From: Thermodesulfobacteriota bacterium
GTDB lineage: Bacteria > Desulfobacterota > GWC2-55-46
DNA length: 50,583 nucleotides
Direction of reading: 5' to 3'
Assembly (NCBI GenBank): GCA_030583865.1
Contig: CP129479.1
Coordinates: 2,701,053 to 2,751,635, forward strand
Position numbers and translations under genes: made by a program. Position 1 is the first letter of the stretch. Each line of letters opens with the position of its first letter. The notes under the pieces are model-generated. The model saw only the letters and a program-made list of their open reading frames with translations. It searched no databases and had not been told where the DNA came from. Positions 1 through 9,276 of this stretch are shown here, piece after piece.

Positions 1-337
1 GCTTGTGGCTCCCGGCCGGGCTTACGCCCTCGTATTTGTAATAGATGCGCGCCGGCGTCTTGAGCGCGGCTTCCAGTCGGTGCGCCCTGTATAGAGGGCT
101 CGGCCTCCAGAGGCGATAGATGTTCCTCACCTCTTCGGGTATCTCGACCCAGCGTTCTGTAGCGACCTCCTGCTCGATAAGCGACATGGGGAATATGGCC
201 TTGAGGTCGTCAGGGCCGCAGGGCTCAAGGGTGGCTGGATGGAGGGGCGGGGCCGGGAGGTTCGGCATGTCCGCCATTATGTTATACCACTTCTGAGGTA
301 TATCCTTTTCAGGGAGAACTATCTTCGCCTCCGCCAT
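1..337 (-). CDS. trpB: TrpB2-type tryptophan synthase beta subunit, N-terminal part
   Basis: The reverse strand encodes about 112 residues from an ATG at 337 and runs off the left window edge. The N-terminus shows the pattern of the TrpB2 family: an early [11 protein letters not shown] segment, then [41 protein letters not shown] and [14 protein letters not shown], the last being the region that leads into the PLP-binding lysine. TrpB2 enzymes condense indole with serine to make tryptophan in the cytoplasm. A GGAGG lies six bases before the ATG. The gene is chromosomal and GC-rich and was not touched by the insertion. The PLP lysine itself falls at or beyond the edge, so activity cannot be judged. 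Confidence 0.88.
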   Translation of the reverse strand, partial: MAEAKIVLPEKDIPQKWYNIMADMPNLPAPPLHPATLEPCGPDDLKAIFPMSLIEQEVATERWVEIPEEVRNIYRLWRPSPLYRAHRLEAALKTPARIYYKYEGVSPAGSHK

Positions 338-521
338 GGGACGCCTCCGGCATGTCTGTGTACGGCTATTTTAGCATATGGCAGGGCCGATGCAAGGATA
401 AGCGCTGCGGCTTCGGGGTCAGTGATGCAGAAAGCGTAGTCCGCGCGCCCAAACGATTTTTTGCCAGAGCACGCGGATAATCGTTCCCTACTGATGAAAC
501 ATCCTGCTTCTTATAATAAGA

Positions 522-1181
522 CTATCGGATCCGTCGAGGAGGCTTTCGAGAGGTCTTTCGGGCACCCTTATTTCCCGTATGCTTTTTCGTATTGCCCCGG
601 AATTCCGGCAGATGCGCTTCCTTCCACTCGCCTGGCTTCAGTTTTCCGAGCTCCCATTGCCCGATGCCGGTCCGAATGAGTCGGAGCACTGGATGGCCAA
701 CGTGCGCGGCCATGCGGCGGACCTGCCGGTTCCTTCCCTCGGTTATCGTAATCCTCAGCCATGTATCGGGGACTGTCTTTCTGAACCGGACGGGCGGGAC
801 CCTTTCCCAGAAGGCCGGGGGCTCTTCAAGAATCTCTACCACTGCCGGGAGGGTCATGCCGTCATTCAGGAGCACGCCGGTCCGGAGCTTATGAAGGGCC
901 TCTTCCGAGGGTATGCCCTCCACCTGGACGAAATAGGTCTTTGGCGTCTTGTTTTCCGGCCCGGCTATAAGGGCCTGGATATGGCCTTGGTCCGTGAGCG
1001 CAACGAGGCCTTCGCTGTCGTAATCGAGCCTTCCGGCGACATACACCCCGGGAACGGGGATGAAATCCGCAAGGGTCCTCCGCCCTTCGGTATCCGTAAA
1101 CTGGCAGAGGACGCGGAAGGGCTTGTTAAAAAGGAGCACCCGGGGATTGGTGTTTGCTTTTTTAGTCTGTCTTTTTTTCAC
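522..1181 (-). CDS. rluE: RluE/RsuA-family 23S rRNA pseudouridine synthase
   Basis: This 219-aa protein belongs to the RsuA/RluB/C/E/F group of pseudouridine synthases, which isomerise a specific uridine in rRNA. The catalytic motif GRLDYDSEGL is present with the aspartate at residue 53. The downstream ITEGRNRQVRRM segment around residue 150 is the second family signature. It lacks an N-terminal S4 domain and has the short length of RluE, the enzyme that modifies U2457 of E. coli 23S rRNA, so RluE is the best guess rather than RluB or RluF. The C-terminal 25 residues are a basic tail of Lys, Arg and Thr. The gene is chromosomal and transcribed away from the tRNA. Confidence 0.88.
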   Translation of the reverse strand: MKKRQTKKANTNPRVLLFNKPFRVLCQFTDTEGRRTLADFIPVPGVYVAGRLDYDSEGLVALTDQGHIQALIAGPENKTPKTYFVQVEGIPSEEALHKLRTGVLLNDGMTLPAVVEILEEPPAFWERVPPVRFRKTVPDTWLRITITEGRNRQVRRMAAHVGHPVLRLIRTGIGQWELGKLKPGEWKEAHLPEFRGNTKKHTGNKGARKTSRKPPRRIR

Positions 1182-1452
1182 GGAGTATAAGTTTTATTTT
1201 TGTTATAGCACTTCCTTATATCAAGGGCAATTCAAAGAGGAGAGGGGTCATGCAATTCATTTTCAAATTAAAATGCGGGAGCAAAGGAGAGCGTAGATAG
1301 GGCTTTAGAAAGAGAATGGTATTTTTTCTGGCGTATGTTGCTTTCCCCATCTTCGAACAGGATACCAACCCAGGAATTCCGAGGAACACCGTATAGGGCG
1401 TTGCTTGGATTCTGCTTTCTTCCCAGATTAGAAGGGCGGCTTAAAAACACGC

Positions 1453-1481
1453 TTGACGGACAGGAAGAGACATATTAATAT
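1453..1481 (+). promoter_or_regulatory. Putative sigma-70 promoter upstream of tRNA-Asn
   Basis: A TTGACG -35 box (1453-1458) is followed after 17 bases by a TAATAT -10 box (1476-1481). It points at the tRNA 54 bases away. A GC-rich hairpin with a T run (1495-1522) sits between this promoter and the tRNA, so the promoter may instead drive a very short RNA. Confidence 0.5.
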
Positions 1482-1494
1482 TAGTAGCTTATAT

Positions 1495-1522
1495 CCCCCG
1501 GGGTACTAACGGGGGTCTTTTT
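1495..1522 (+). terminator. Hairpin with T run just before tRNA-Asn
   Basis: CCCCCG at 1495-1500 pairs with CGGGGG at 1510-1515 and is followed by TCTTTTTC, the form of an intrinsic terminator. Its place between a good promoter and the tRNA is odd. It may end an upstream transcript, or act in a tRNA precursor leader. Confidence 0.55.
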
Positions 1523-1534
1523 CTGAAAACCTAT

Positions 1535-1616
<82 letters not shown>

Positions 1617-1627
<11 letters not shown>

Positions 1628-2729
1628 GCCGATTTTGGGCTGCCCCTTTTTCATTGGACTGTGACCAAATTGTGACGGCGCGGTCCAAAACCTCCACTCC
1701 ATCCCTCAAACTTTCAGGATAGTGATGCGAATATCTCTGGGTCATGGCGATTGTTTTATGACCTAAGAGCTTCGCGATCTTGTAGAGGTCGATACCCGCC
1801 TGAGCGAGCCTCGTAGCGAAGGTATGCCGGAGGTCATGGAACCTGAAGTCCTTGATCTTGGCCCGGTCCAGGGCGTCGTAGAAACCCCGCCTCAGGTTCC
1901 GGTCTATGATCTTGGTCCCGGCTTCGCTCGCGAACACATAGTTGCTCTTTATGTGCCGCACCTTTGCCTTCTCCTTTAAGAGCTCAAAGGCTCTCCGGTT
2001 CAAGGGTATGGTCCGCTTCTCGCCGTTCTTAGACCGGACGACGGTCGCCGTCTTTCTGAAGAGGTCCACATGCGGCCACTCCAGGGAAAGCAGCTCGTCC
2101 ATCCTCATCCCTGTGTTCAGGTCGAAGATCACGATCTCCTGAAGCCAGTAATGGGGAATCTGGATGTTTTTCTCGCCGGTTGCGTAGATCACGCAAGCGT
2201 CAATGAGCTTCTTTTCCTCTTCCAGAGTCAGCCACCTGTCACGTTCATTCCTGACCTTCTCCCTTGATACCTTCTCGACAGGGTTTTCCTTGACCCATTC
2301 CCATTCGCGGATAGCCTTCTTGAAGGCATGGCACAGGACGCCGCGCTGCGAGTTTATCGTGGCTGCGGCCAGGCCCTTTGCCCTCAAATGGGCTTTGTAG
2401 GCCGATATGCGTCCAGGGGTGATCTGCGTCAAAGGGACATCCCCAAAAAATTCGATCATGTCCTTTTTGTACCCCTTGTCCTGACGTATCGACCTGTCCG
2501 ACTTATTGGGTGTCGAGTGCTCGGCTATGTACTTGTCCAGCAGCTCGCTCAAGGTCCTGTCCTCACCCAATTGCCTGTCAAACCACTTGCCTTCGACCAG
2601 CTGGGTCAGCACCTTGGCATGGATCTTCTCGGCAAGCTTCCTGTCCTTGACATCGGTTGATTGCCTGACCCGTTTGCCATTGTATTTCAGATTTATCCAC
2701 CAGACCTGGCCTCGTCTAAAAAGACTCAT
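1617..2729 (-). CDS. int: Tyrosine integrase of the tRNA-Asn element
   Basis: A 370-aa phage-type tyrosine recombinase that inserts and excises the element at the tRNA. An N-terminal arm-binding region (about 1-50) and a SAM-like core-binding domain (about 60-160) precede the catalytic domain. The catalytic residues are visible: Arg in TGMRMDELL (about 207), HDLRHTFATRL (about 298), LGHKTIAMTQRYSH with the nucleophilic Tyr near 332. The gene ends inside the attL repeat, the usual place for an island integrase. The upstream excisionase-like gene overlaps its start by 14 bases, so the two are probably co-expressed. Its last codons form part of the hairpin that now follows the tRNA. Confidence 0.95.
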
Positions 2730-3045
2730 CAGAAACCTCCTTCCTGAGGCCTTGATTCAGGCTGGTTTCCCGTTTGGAAGGATTATACCCCTTGCCTTTT
2801 ACCCCCTCAATAGTCTTTTTTATGAGGCTGTTTATATCTTCTTTTTCAGGCCTTTTTATGAAAAGGCGCTCCTGTACCTGTATTGCCTTGGAGCTATTTA
2901 CCCAGTCTAAAATCTCGTCCATATTGAAGCGGAGAAGTCCGTTGAGTTTGTAGAAGGGAATAGTCCCTTCATGAACCCAGGAGTATAAAGTAGACTCCTT
3001 TACCTTAAGGAATGCGGACAGGTCTTTTATGGTAACAAGGTGCAT
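2716..3045 (-). CDS. Excisionase-like helix-turn-helix protein
   Basis: A 109-aa protein with an N-terminal MerR/HTH_17-type winged helix: VTIKDLSAFLKVKESTLYSW, then a wing and DEILDWV (residues 4-50). This domain is found in recombination directionality factors (Xis) and in small regulators. The second half is basic and has no recognisable fold. It overlaps the integrase start by 14 bases on the same strand, which suits a factor that controls excision direction. An ordinary transcription regulator is possible. Confidence 0.75.
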   Translation of the reverse strand: MHLVTIKDLSAFLKVKESTLYSWVHEGTIPFYKLNGLLRFNMDEILDWVNSSKAIQVQERLFIKRPEKEDINSLIKKTIEGVKGKGYNPSKRETSLNQGLRKEVSDESF

Positions 3046-3113
3046 GGCTTTTACTTTCTGGCTTCTAATACGGACATTTATTTACGGCAGAATTCACAGA
3101 ACATATTGATAAA

Positions 3114-5993
3114 TCACAAGAATCGGCAGAAATCATAGGCAAGCCCTGAAAGGACTTTCTGCCTGCTTTCCTCTGAAAGGACCTTTCCGATATGGCTCCG
3201 GAATTCTTCCAGTTTGGCTTCTTCAAGAAAGAGGGCGACTACCTTGCCATATCCGGCATTAAGGCACTTGGCCGCGTTTCCGGCTTCATGTTCAATGCCC
3301 GTGGTTATCGAGACCTCAACTGCTATCCGTGTTCCGTCCCGCTCAAGGCCGATGTCTACCGTCTCCTTGCCGTCCAGGGTCGGCTCCTCGATTGCAGCCC
3401 GGTAGCCCTTGCCTTCGGCATAGGACTTTATGACCGACTGCCAGTATCGATGCTGAACCCCTCCCTTGCCTTCCTTGCCGGGCTCTATTCCAAAGGCATT
3501 GAACCCTGAGGGCGTAAGGAGAAGGAACTTGGCAATACGGGAGCCCTGGCCCAGGTGCGTTGTAATTTCATGGACGAAGCCTTTTCCCTTGAGAGCGCTC
3601 TTGATCTTGTCGCCCATGTAAGCGCTCAATTCCTGCTTCTTGTAAATTGAAGTAACCGAAAGCAGGGGATTATTGTAGGCGCACTCCAAAAAGGCCTTCT
3701 CCTGGACCGTTATCGATGGAATCCTTTCTTTGGGCGTTACCGACTTCTGCATCGGCTTATTCTGTCTCACTGGTGGACTCTTTTCCGATGCCGTATATCT
3801 TGCCCGTGAACGGGCTATGATCTCGTCCTCATAGTTTATGCTGGGCGGCTCCGGAACCTTTTCCGTCACCATGTTGAAGGCGCTGCCTACCATCTTGACC
3901 AGGGTCTCGCCACGCTTGAGCTGGCCGATCTCCTCGGCCTTGAACTTCCTGGAAAGGTTTTTCTCCATCAGGAGCTGATCGTTGGGCGAATCGCTTGCAA
4001 AAAAGATCATGGTCGAGGCATTGAATACATGTCGAAGGATATAATCGGGAATATCCCCGATCATCTGGTTTGCAAGACAAAGATGCAGCCCGAACTTTCT
4101 TGCCCCGGATAGGATATCCGCCATACTCGGGCAGGCCATGTGCTGGAACTCGTCTATGAATAGATAGGAGTCCGGGCAAGCGCCCTCCCTCCTCATGGCC
4201 GCTATCTGAATTTTCGAGACAAGGAGCTTTCCAAGGAGCTGGCTATTTCTCTTACCTATGTCTCCATGCGAGAGATTGCAGAGAAAGACTTTGCTCCTAT
4301 CCATGATCTCCAGAAAATCTATCTTGTTCTCCCGGTTTGAAAGCATGGGGCCTATGGTCGAGTCCGGAAGGATTAAGGGACTCAGTTTATTGGTTATGGC
4401 CGTGGCTATCCCGCGCCGCTCAAGCGAGGGGAACTCCAGCTCCCAGAAGGCCAGAACCCGTTCGTCCTCGATTCCGTCAAGAAATTCCTTCCTGAAGCCC
4501 TTGTCTATCATGAGCCTTTCCATATCGAGCAAGGTCGAGTCCTGGCGCGAAAGGAGCGTGACCAGGAGAAAATTGAGCGTATGCTGGACATTTACGCCCA
4601 GAGGTGCCTCAAAAAGATCTTCGAAGAAGTTCAGGAGGTCGGTCCTGATGTGCTCCTTTTCAAGCTTGCTTCCGCTGTGGGCCAAAGGGTTAATTGCCAT
4701 TGGGAACCCAAAGTCTCCGGCGCTGAAGTAAATCGTATCGTCCTTTCTTTTTGCCGGAATCCTCGGCAGTATGCCTTGCCTTACAAGCGAGCCGTGGGGA
4801 TCGATTACCGCGACCCCATCTCCGGCTTCTATTCTTTGGGTTACATTTTGAAGTATCAAATTCGACTTGCCATAGCCGCTCTTGCCTGCCAGATAGCAGT
4901 GCCGGTTCGGTAAATTTCGGGAATGGCAGACCTGCTTTCTAATTCCCCTGTACACGTTAGTGCCGAGCACAGGGCCGTTGCTGGTAAACTCCTCAGGCAC
5001 AGGAAAGGCGGCCCTGGCTGTTTTAATATTGTGCATGGCAGAAACCAGCTCCTGAGAAGGAAGGTGGACCAGGGAAGCCAGCTCTTCGGAATTCAATATG
5101 GCCCCGTTCACGAAAGTGCTCCGGTTGAGGATGCTTTGAGGAGGATACGTACCCCTTACACGCTCTATTCCGTTTTCAGCCGTGCTGAACTGATTGAAAA
5201 AACTCTCCATTGCCTCAAGGACGGCAAAGTCGGCGGCAAGTGTCCTGATTGAGACGGCAAAAAGGGGCTTTGCTATTTTCTTGTCCGCCAGCTTGGGAAG
5301 ATGCGGAAGGTCCGCAAACGGCGACTGGCCAGGGTCGTACTGGCTTCTGGACGCAAAATAAAGGTTATCTTTCCAGCTATTTCTGACTGGTATAAAGGCC
5401 ACCTGAAAGACTGCAAAGCCGGAGCCGATATTATCAAAGACGCCGAAAAGCGCCCTGTATGGGTCGAGCCCTGTAGCCTGGACCAGGGGGAAGAAATGCG
5501 AAGATCTGAGCCTGTAGGCGCGCGCAATGAGGTTTTGGCCTTTTGCCCCTTCAAGCAAATCTTTTTCCTCTACTATCGCATCGGCTCCGGGGAAGTGCGC
5601 CCTTATCTGGGCCGCTATGTTTTCCGTTTGCGCCTTATCGACCGTAAGCTGGAACCCGATTTGCTTTCCCGTGCAAGCAATCTCCAAAAATACCGGGGAG
5701 ACGCCTGGAAATGAAGTCAAGAACTGCTCTGCATTCTCAAGAGCGCACTTCTCGTCTCTTGCAGGTAGTATCCAGATGAATCCCGGATCAAAGGGATTTA
5801 TCTTGGCCCGAACGCTTCGGCTCTCAATTTTCCGTCCAAAGAGATTTTGGATAAATGAGCGCTTCTCAAGCTTATGCTTAAATGGCTTGAAAGGAGGCTC
5901 CAGCTCGACCAGATAGGGCAGCACGACTGGTGAGCCCTGCCCTCTCTCCATCTCCTCAATGATTAGTCGTCTTTTCTCTACCAATACTCTCAT
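3114..5993 (-). CDS. TraG/VirD4/HerA-type DNA-pumping ATPase with C-terminal nuclease-like domain
   Basis: This 959-aa protein has a long N-terminal region (1-340) with no clear membrane segment, then a RecA-like motor. Walker A AGKSGYGKS lies near residue 370, AVIDPHGSL near 400, and Walker B LFIDEFQHM near 612. These match coupling proteins and HerA/DUF87 ATPases that move double-stranded DNA. After residue 730 there is a winged-helix-like stretch and then a segment near 884 (DIGLERDGTRIAVEVS) with the layout of a PD-(D/E)XK nuclease core, but the expected Lys is Ser. It is the last gene of a leftward operon starting at 9402, four bases after the zinc-ribbon gene. Its likely role is DNA transfer or processing for this element. 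A defence role is an alternative. Confidence 0.82.
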   Translation of the reverse strand: MRVLVEKRRLIIEEMERGQGSPVVLPYLVELEPPFKPFKHKLEKRSFIQNLFGRKIESRSVRAKINPFDPGFIWILPARDEKCALENAEQFLTSFPGVSPVFLEIACTGKQIGFQLTVDKAQTENIAAQIRAHFPGADAIVEEKDLLEGAKGQNLIARAYRLRSSHFFPLVQATGLDPYRALFGVFDNIGSGFAVFQVAFIPVRNSWKDNLYFASRSQYDPGQSPFADLPHLPKLADKKIAKPLFAVSIRTLAADFAVLEAMESFFNQFSTAENGIERVRGTYPPQSILNRSTFVNGAILNSEELASLVHLPSQELVSAMHNIKTARAAFPVPEEFTSNGPVLGTNVYRGIRKQVCHSRNLPNRHCYLAGKSGYGKSNLILQNVTQRIEAGDGVAVIDPHGSLVRQGILPRIPAKRKDDTIYFSAGDFGFPMAINPLAHSGSKLEKEHIRTDLLNFFEDLFEAPLGVNVQHTLNFLLVTLLSRQDSTLLDMERLMIDKGFRKEFLDGIEDERVLAFWELEFPSLERRGIATAITNKLSPLILPDSTIGPMLSNRENKIDFLEIMDRSKVFLCNLSHGDIGKRNSQLLGKLLVSKIQIAAMRREGACPDSYLFIDEFQHMACPSMADILSGARKFGLHLCLANQMIGDIPDYILRHVFNASTMIFFASDSPNDQLLMEKNLSRKFKAEEIGQLKRGETLVKMVGSAFNMVTEKVPEPPSINYEDEIIARSRARYTASEKSPPVRQNKPMQKSVTPKERIPSITVQEKAFLECAYNNPLLSVTSIYKKQELSAYMGDKIKSALKGKGFVHEITTHLGQGSRIAKFLLLTPSGFNAFGIEPGKEGKGGVQHRYWQSVIKSYAEGKGYRAAIEEPTLDGKETVDIGLERDGTRIAVEVSITTGIEHEAGNAAKCLNAGYGKVVALFLEEAKLEEFRSHIGKVLSEESRQKVLSGLAYDFCRFL

Positions 5994-5996
5994 TTT

Positions 5997-6368
5997 CTAA
6001 ATCGGTATCGAGGTTTCGCATGCAGGACAGACAACCCAAAGAAATCCCTTGCCGCAGTTAGGGCATGGGCTGAAGGCATGCCTGTCTTTGAATGATAAGA
6101 ACCCGCAACCGCACTTATATCTATTGACGAGATCAACCGTTGCACCGCAGGCAAAGCAGGAGGCTTCAGGGATTAGCAATTCCTGAAGCCTCCTGGATAC
6201 CGGGACCACCTTGAACGTGAGAATATGGATAATGAAAAGGGCAATAGCGCTCTGGAAGACAAACTCGCTTCCAAAAGCACTGCCTGCCTTTGCCCCTGTA
6301 TAGATCACGGCAATAACCGAGCAATGGTAAACGGCAGCTATCAACCGGCGCTTTAGCCTTATGCCCAT
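5997..6368 (-). CDS. Membrane protein with C-terminal zinc ribbons
   Basis: A 123-aa protein with two hydrophobic segments (about 8-30 and 36-55) followed by paired cysteines: CFAC, CGCG, CPNC and CPAC between residues 72 and 118. The four pairs suggest two zinc ribbons on the cytoplasmic side. It starts directly after the TGA of the small membrane gene upstream and ends four bases before the TraG-like ATPase, so the three are translated together. I do not recognise the family. It could anchor the ATPase to the membrane. Confidence 0.7.
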   Translation of the reverse strand: MGIRLKRRLIAAVYHCSVIAVIYTGAKAGSAFGSEFVFQSAIALFIIHILTFKVVPVSRRLQELLIPEASCFACGATVDLVNRYKCGCGFLSFKDRHAFSPCPNCGKGFLWVVCPACETSIPI

Positions 6369-6554
6369 TCACTGCCTCCACCTCATCCGAGTCTGCCTGA
6401 TAGTTGCTCCGCCTTTCCTCTCAGTCTGCCTCCAAAGCCAGCCTGCAAATCCCTTCAGGAGCCGGAGTGCAAGGCCCTTAAGAAGCTTGTAGACGCCGGG
6501 GAGCCATCTTTTCATTGCGTAGATCGCAATTAGAGCTATAACCAGGGTAAGCAC
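6369..6554 (-). CDS. Small membrane protein
   Basis: A 61-aa protein read from a GTG start, with one hydrophobic helix (residues 2-14, continuing amphipathically to about 40) and a strongly basic C-terminal tail rich in Arg. It sits between the Rossmann-like gene and the zinc-ribbon membrane gene with close spacing. No family is recognised. Its place in the operon is the main evidence that it is real. Confidence 0.55.
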   Translation of the reverse strand: MLTLVIALIAIYAMKRWLPGVYKLLKGLALRLLKGFAGWLWRQTERKGGATIRQTRMRWRQ

Positions 6555-6569
6555 GTAGGCTCTCTTGTC

Positions 6570-7442
6570 CTAATCAGTCACCAGTGGCGCTGCCAGAGCT
6601 GCCACCGCGACCGCACCAAGAATTGTACTCAAGCCCGCATTGCCGTTCGATGATTGCTTAGGCGCTGAGAGCGGCAAATGAAACCTGATAAGCCGTTTTC
6701 CCCTTACATCTTCGACAATGAAGAATTCAACATTGTTCTTTTCGATCAGGGCTACGCTATAGGTCTTATCCGCTTTCTTCCCGGCATCCAGCACCTGATC
6801 CCTGCTCTCGCTCCATCTCTTTCCATGCCTCTCCTGGACAGCAAGCGGATAAGCCACATCGCCCCAGTGAAGGTTAAGTGTGCCTCCTGTGATATCCTGA
6901 GGCTCGCGGTCTAAAACCGCAAGCCGTCGGGCGCTGTGCAGGGATACTTTCCTTCGTGCGACATTAAGTGCATCGGCATTAAGGAGATTGTCCCTAATCG
7001 TCCTTGAACTCTGTGGCTTTATGAAATCGGCAAGCGCTTCTATGAGTTGGGCAGAGGAGCGCCTGCCGTTCTCATCCCCTTTAGTGACAGTACCGCTTAA
7101 CCCTATAACAGCCCCATTGGAGCCTGGCCCGCGTGCCAGAAGCTGCCATTGGGTAGGCACGCTGTCGTCATTGAGAATCTGCGCCATCGGCTTAAGAGTA
7201 TCTATGGAGAGGATCGCCCTATCCGGCCTGATTTTCTCGATTGCCGTTTCACATGGCTCCTTAAGTCCTGTAGCAGGAACGCCGTTGTTGCTCCAAGTCA
7301 AGGCCAATCTTTCGGCCCGTTCCTCTTTAGGATCTGCTATAAGTACCTGGTTACTCGTGTCCAGGAAGCCTCCTGCCAGGACAGCTTCCGAAACTGCGCT
7401 GCCCCCACGGTTCGCACCACCGATGAAAAGTGTCTTTCCCAT
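6570..7442 (-). CDS. Rossmann-like protein of the VWA/TraG operon
   Basis: A 290-aa protein that opens with a beta strand and glycine-rich loop, LFIGGANRGGSAVSEAVL (4-21), followed by VLIADPKEERAERL, the layout of a Rossmann nucleotide-binding fold. Residues 70-170 contain a second alpha/beta region. The C-terminus (about 265-285) is a hydrophobic Ala/Val-rich segment that may sit in the membrane. GGAGGACAAT precedes the ATG, 13 bases after the VWA gene. The substrate is unknown. The shared operon suggests a structural or regulatory role beside the VWA protein and the ATPase. Confidence 0.6.
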   Translation of the reverse strand: MGKTLFIGGANRGGSAVSEAVLAGGFLDTSNQVLIADPKEERAERLALTWSNNGVPATGLKEPCETAIEKIRPDRAILSIDTLKPMAQILNDDSVPTQWQLLARGPGSNGAVIGLSGTVTKGDENGRRSSAQLIEALADFIKPQSSRTIRDNLLNADALNVARRKVSLHSARRLAVLDREPQDITGGTLNLHWGDVAYPLAVQERHGKRWSESRDQVLDAGKKADKTYSVALIEKNNVEFFIVEDVRGKRLIRFHLPLSAPKQSSNGNAGLSTILGAVAVAALAAPLVTD

Positions 7443-7455
7443 ATTGTCCTCCTTC

Positions 7456-9264
7456 TTAGTTGAAGCTACACACTTCTGATATTTCTGCTTTTATGCCCCA
7501 CTTACTGAACACTTCAGTCCAGAGATCTACCACCCGTTCATAGTTCTCAGTCGTCATCCTCGATGTGTTGCCCAACGTATATGGATGAAGGCCGCAGACC
7601 GTGAGCCTTGTTCCAGGTGGGAATTTTGGCTTTATCAATTTTGATTCGAGCCACCTCATAAACTCCGCCTTGCCCGGCACCCTTTTCTCGAAATTGAAGA
7701 TTCCATCTACCTGGCGCATATCCGAAAGTATGTATATCCGAGTTGTGCCGCCTTGAGGAATCCGTAAAGAGGCCCTGTAGAGAGCTTCGGCAATAGCAGA
7801 TCCCTTATTTTTAGGTAAGCCTCCGGCCTTTTTATCCAGCTTGTCCATAAACTGGTCTACCCATCTTCTCTTATTGAGAGTCACCGGCCCTGGAAACCGT
7901 GCAGGGTATCTCTCGTAAAAGGCAATTTCTGCCGAATCAAAACCGGTATCTATTATGACGAGCTCGAAAGAGCCGCCTTCGGTATCTCCTGCCTGTTCAA
8001 CCCAAAGCCTTCCGGCTTTTTCCAAATTTCCTTTTGAGCAGGCGTACTCTCCCGCCGAGCTGCTTCGGTCGCATATGGCGATCAGATTGAAATCTTCAGA
8101 AGCTTGAGCTGGTTGAGCAATGCCTACCAGGGAAATGAATGCCAAAACAGCCGGAAGATACTTCGACCCTGGGCTCTGTCCCTGATTTATTTTTGACCTT
8201 CGCCAGCCACTCCAGAATCGATATGCTATATGCAACTCGGCAAGATAATTTTCCGTGTAACGAGCATATTTCTCCCACTCAGCCTTTTGCATTTCTTTAT
8301 CCCTTTGGTCTTTCTGGTAATGCCTTACGTATTCGTCAATTAAACGATCAAATTCCCTTTCTGAGTTCGCCAGATGTTGCACATTTTTCCTTAGCTTTTC
8401 TTCATATGTCCTTTCTTGTGCGTCAACACCCCTGATTTTTGCGCTGTCTTTCGCAATCGCAATTGAAGCCGCCCTCCACTTATTTATGAAGAACGCAGCC
8501 GCAAGCGGAAAGGAAAAGGCAGTAAAGCTGAAGAGGAATGGCATTAGTAATGCCCCTATTGCTACTTCATCCTGCAAGGCGAATATCTGCTTACCCCGCA
8601 TCCAGCCTATGGCAATGGCCAGAACCGCGAGTGTGATTATCCAGGCATTACGCTTCTTTCCTGCCAGAACCATTTCCGCGATCAATAATGACGCTATGAA
8701 AATCCCGAATGAGGGTAAAAGGGCCACCAAGAAGGCCGCAGGCTCCTTTAAAAAGGCTTTGGACAGCCGTGTAGGATCAATGCCGAAGAAATCAGCAAAA
8801 AGAGTGAACACGGCACCTATCTCACCAAGTGCCAGAATCACAAATACCGCGAAACTGCTGAAGGCCTCTGTCCGCTTCAAACCTAGTTCATAGGTGTTCT
8901 TGACCTGTAAATTACGCCTATCCTTCTCATCTTCTATTGCTTCAGATGTTGCCCTTATATCCAGCTCGCAAGTCGAGATTCTCGCTATCACTCCTTGGGC
9001 TTTCCTTTGGAGGGTATCGGCATACTTGTCGCCCATCTCGGCTCGCAGCGCCAATTCATCGAGCATGTCCTTATTCTCTTCGTGGAGCTCAGCCCTTAAG
9101 AGGCTTCCGTCCGGCTGGACGGAGATATAATATGGCGGCTCGCCTTTAGGAGCGTGCTTCACCAGCGCCCTTGCCTTTGCCTTCAGTAATTCCGGAAGGG
9201 GGATGCCGCTCCGCTCGGCAAAGTAGGCTTCGCTATAAATTTTGGCTTTCTTGAATACTCCCAT
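7456..9264 (-). CDS. Multi-pass membrane protein with a C-terminal VWA-like domain
   Basis: A 602-aa protein. Residues 1-130 are soluble and partly coiled-coil. Four hydrophobic helices follow (about 135-265). A charged coiled region (270-355) leads to another hydrophobic segment ending in QPAQASE (about 370-390), which looks like an internal signal or anchor. The last 200 residues resemble a von Willebrand A domain with a MIDAS-type DxSxS motif in ICDRSSSAGEY, an FELVIIDTG strand and ILSDMRQVDG later. VWA domains bind partners through a metal ion. A good ribosome site (GAGGAG) precedes the ATG. The architecture is not one I know. It may be a membrane scaffold for the TraG-like ATPase. Confidence 0.68.
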   Translation of the reverse strand: MGVFKKAKIYSEAYFAERSGIPLPELLKAKARALVKHAPKGEPPYYISVQPDGSLLRAELHEENKDMLDELALRAEMGDKYADTLQRKAQGVIARISTCELDIRATSEAIEDEKDRRNLQVKNTYELGLKRTEAFSSFAVFVILALGEIGAVFTLFADFFGIDPTRLSKAFLKEPAAFLVALLPSFGIFIASLLIAEMVLAGKKRNAWIITLAVLAIAIGWMRGKQIFALQDEVAIGALLMPFLFSFTAFSFPLAAAFFINKWRAASIAIAKDSAKIRGVDAQERTYEEKLRKNVQHLANSEREFDRLIDEYVRHYQKDQRDKEMQKAEWEKYARYTENYLAELHIAYRFWSGWRRSKINQGQSPGSKYLPAVLAFISLVGIAQPAQASEDFNLIAICDRSSSAGEYACSKGNLEKAGRLWVEQAGDTEGGSFELVIIDTGFDSAEIAFYERYPARFPGPVTLNKRRWVDQFMDKLDKKAGGLPKNKGSAIAEALYRASLRIPQGGTTRIYILSDMRQVDGIFNFEKRVPGKAEFMRWLESKLIKPKFPPGTRLTVCGLHPYTLGNTSRMTTENYERVVDLWTEVFSKWGIKAEISEVCSFN

Positions 9265-9276
9265 ATTCTCCTCTTT

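Larger units (their letters stand above)
1191..1534. other. Intergenic region before tRNA-Asn
   Basis: This stretch of about 340 bases between the pseudouridine synthase gene and the tRNA shows no convincing protein gene on either strand. Its right end carries a promoter-like pair and a hairpin, listed separately. Base composition is closer to AT-rich than the flanking genes. An unrecognised small RNA cannot be excluded. Confidence 0.5.

Noticed and set aside
579-1190. Long rightward open frame opposite the pseudouridine synthase gene
   Set aside because: It lies antisense to a clear family member, has no ribosome site and no family features. Similar antisense frames over katG (44471-45534), the GAF gene (46987-47880) and the DUF4388 gene were dismissed for the same reason.
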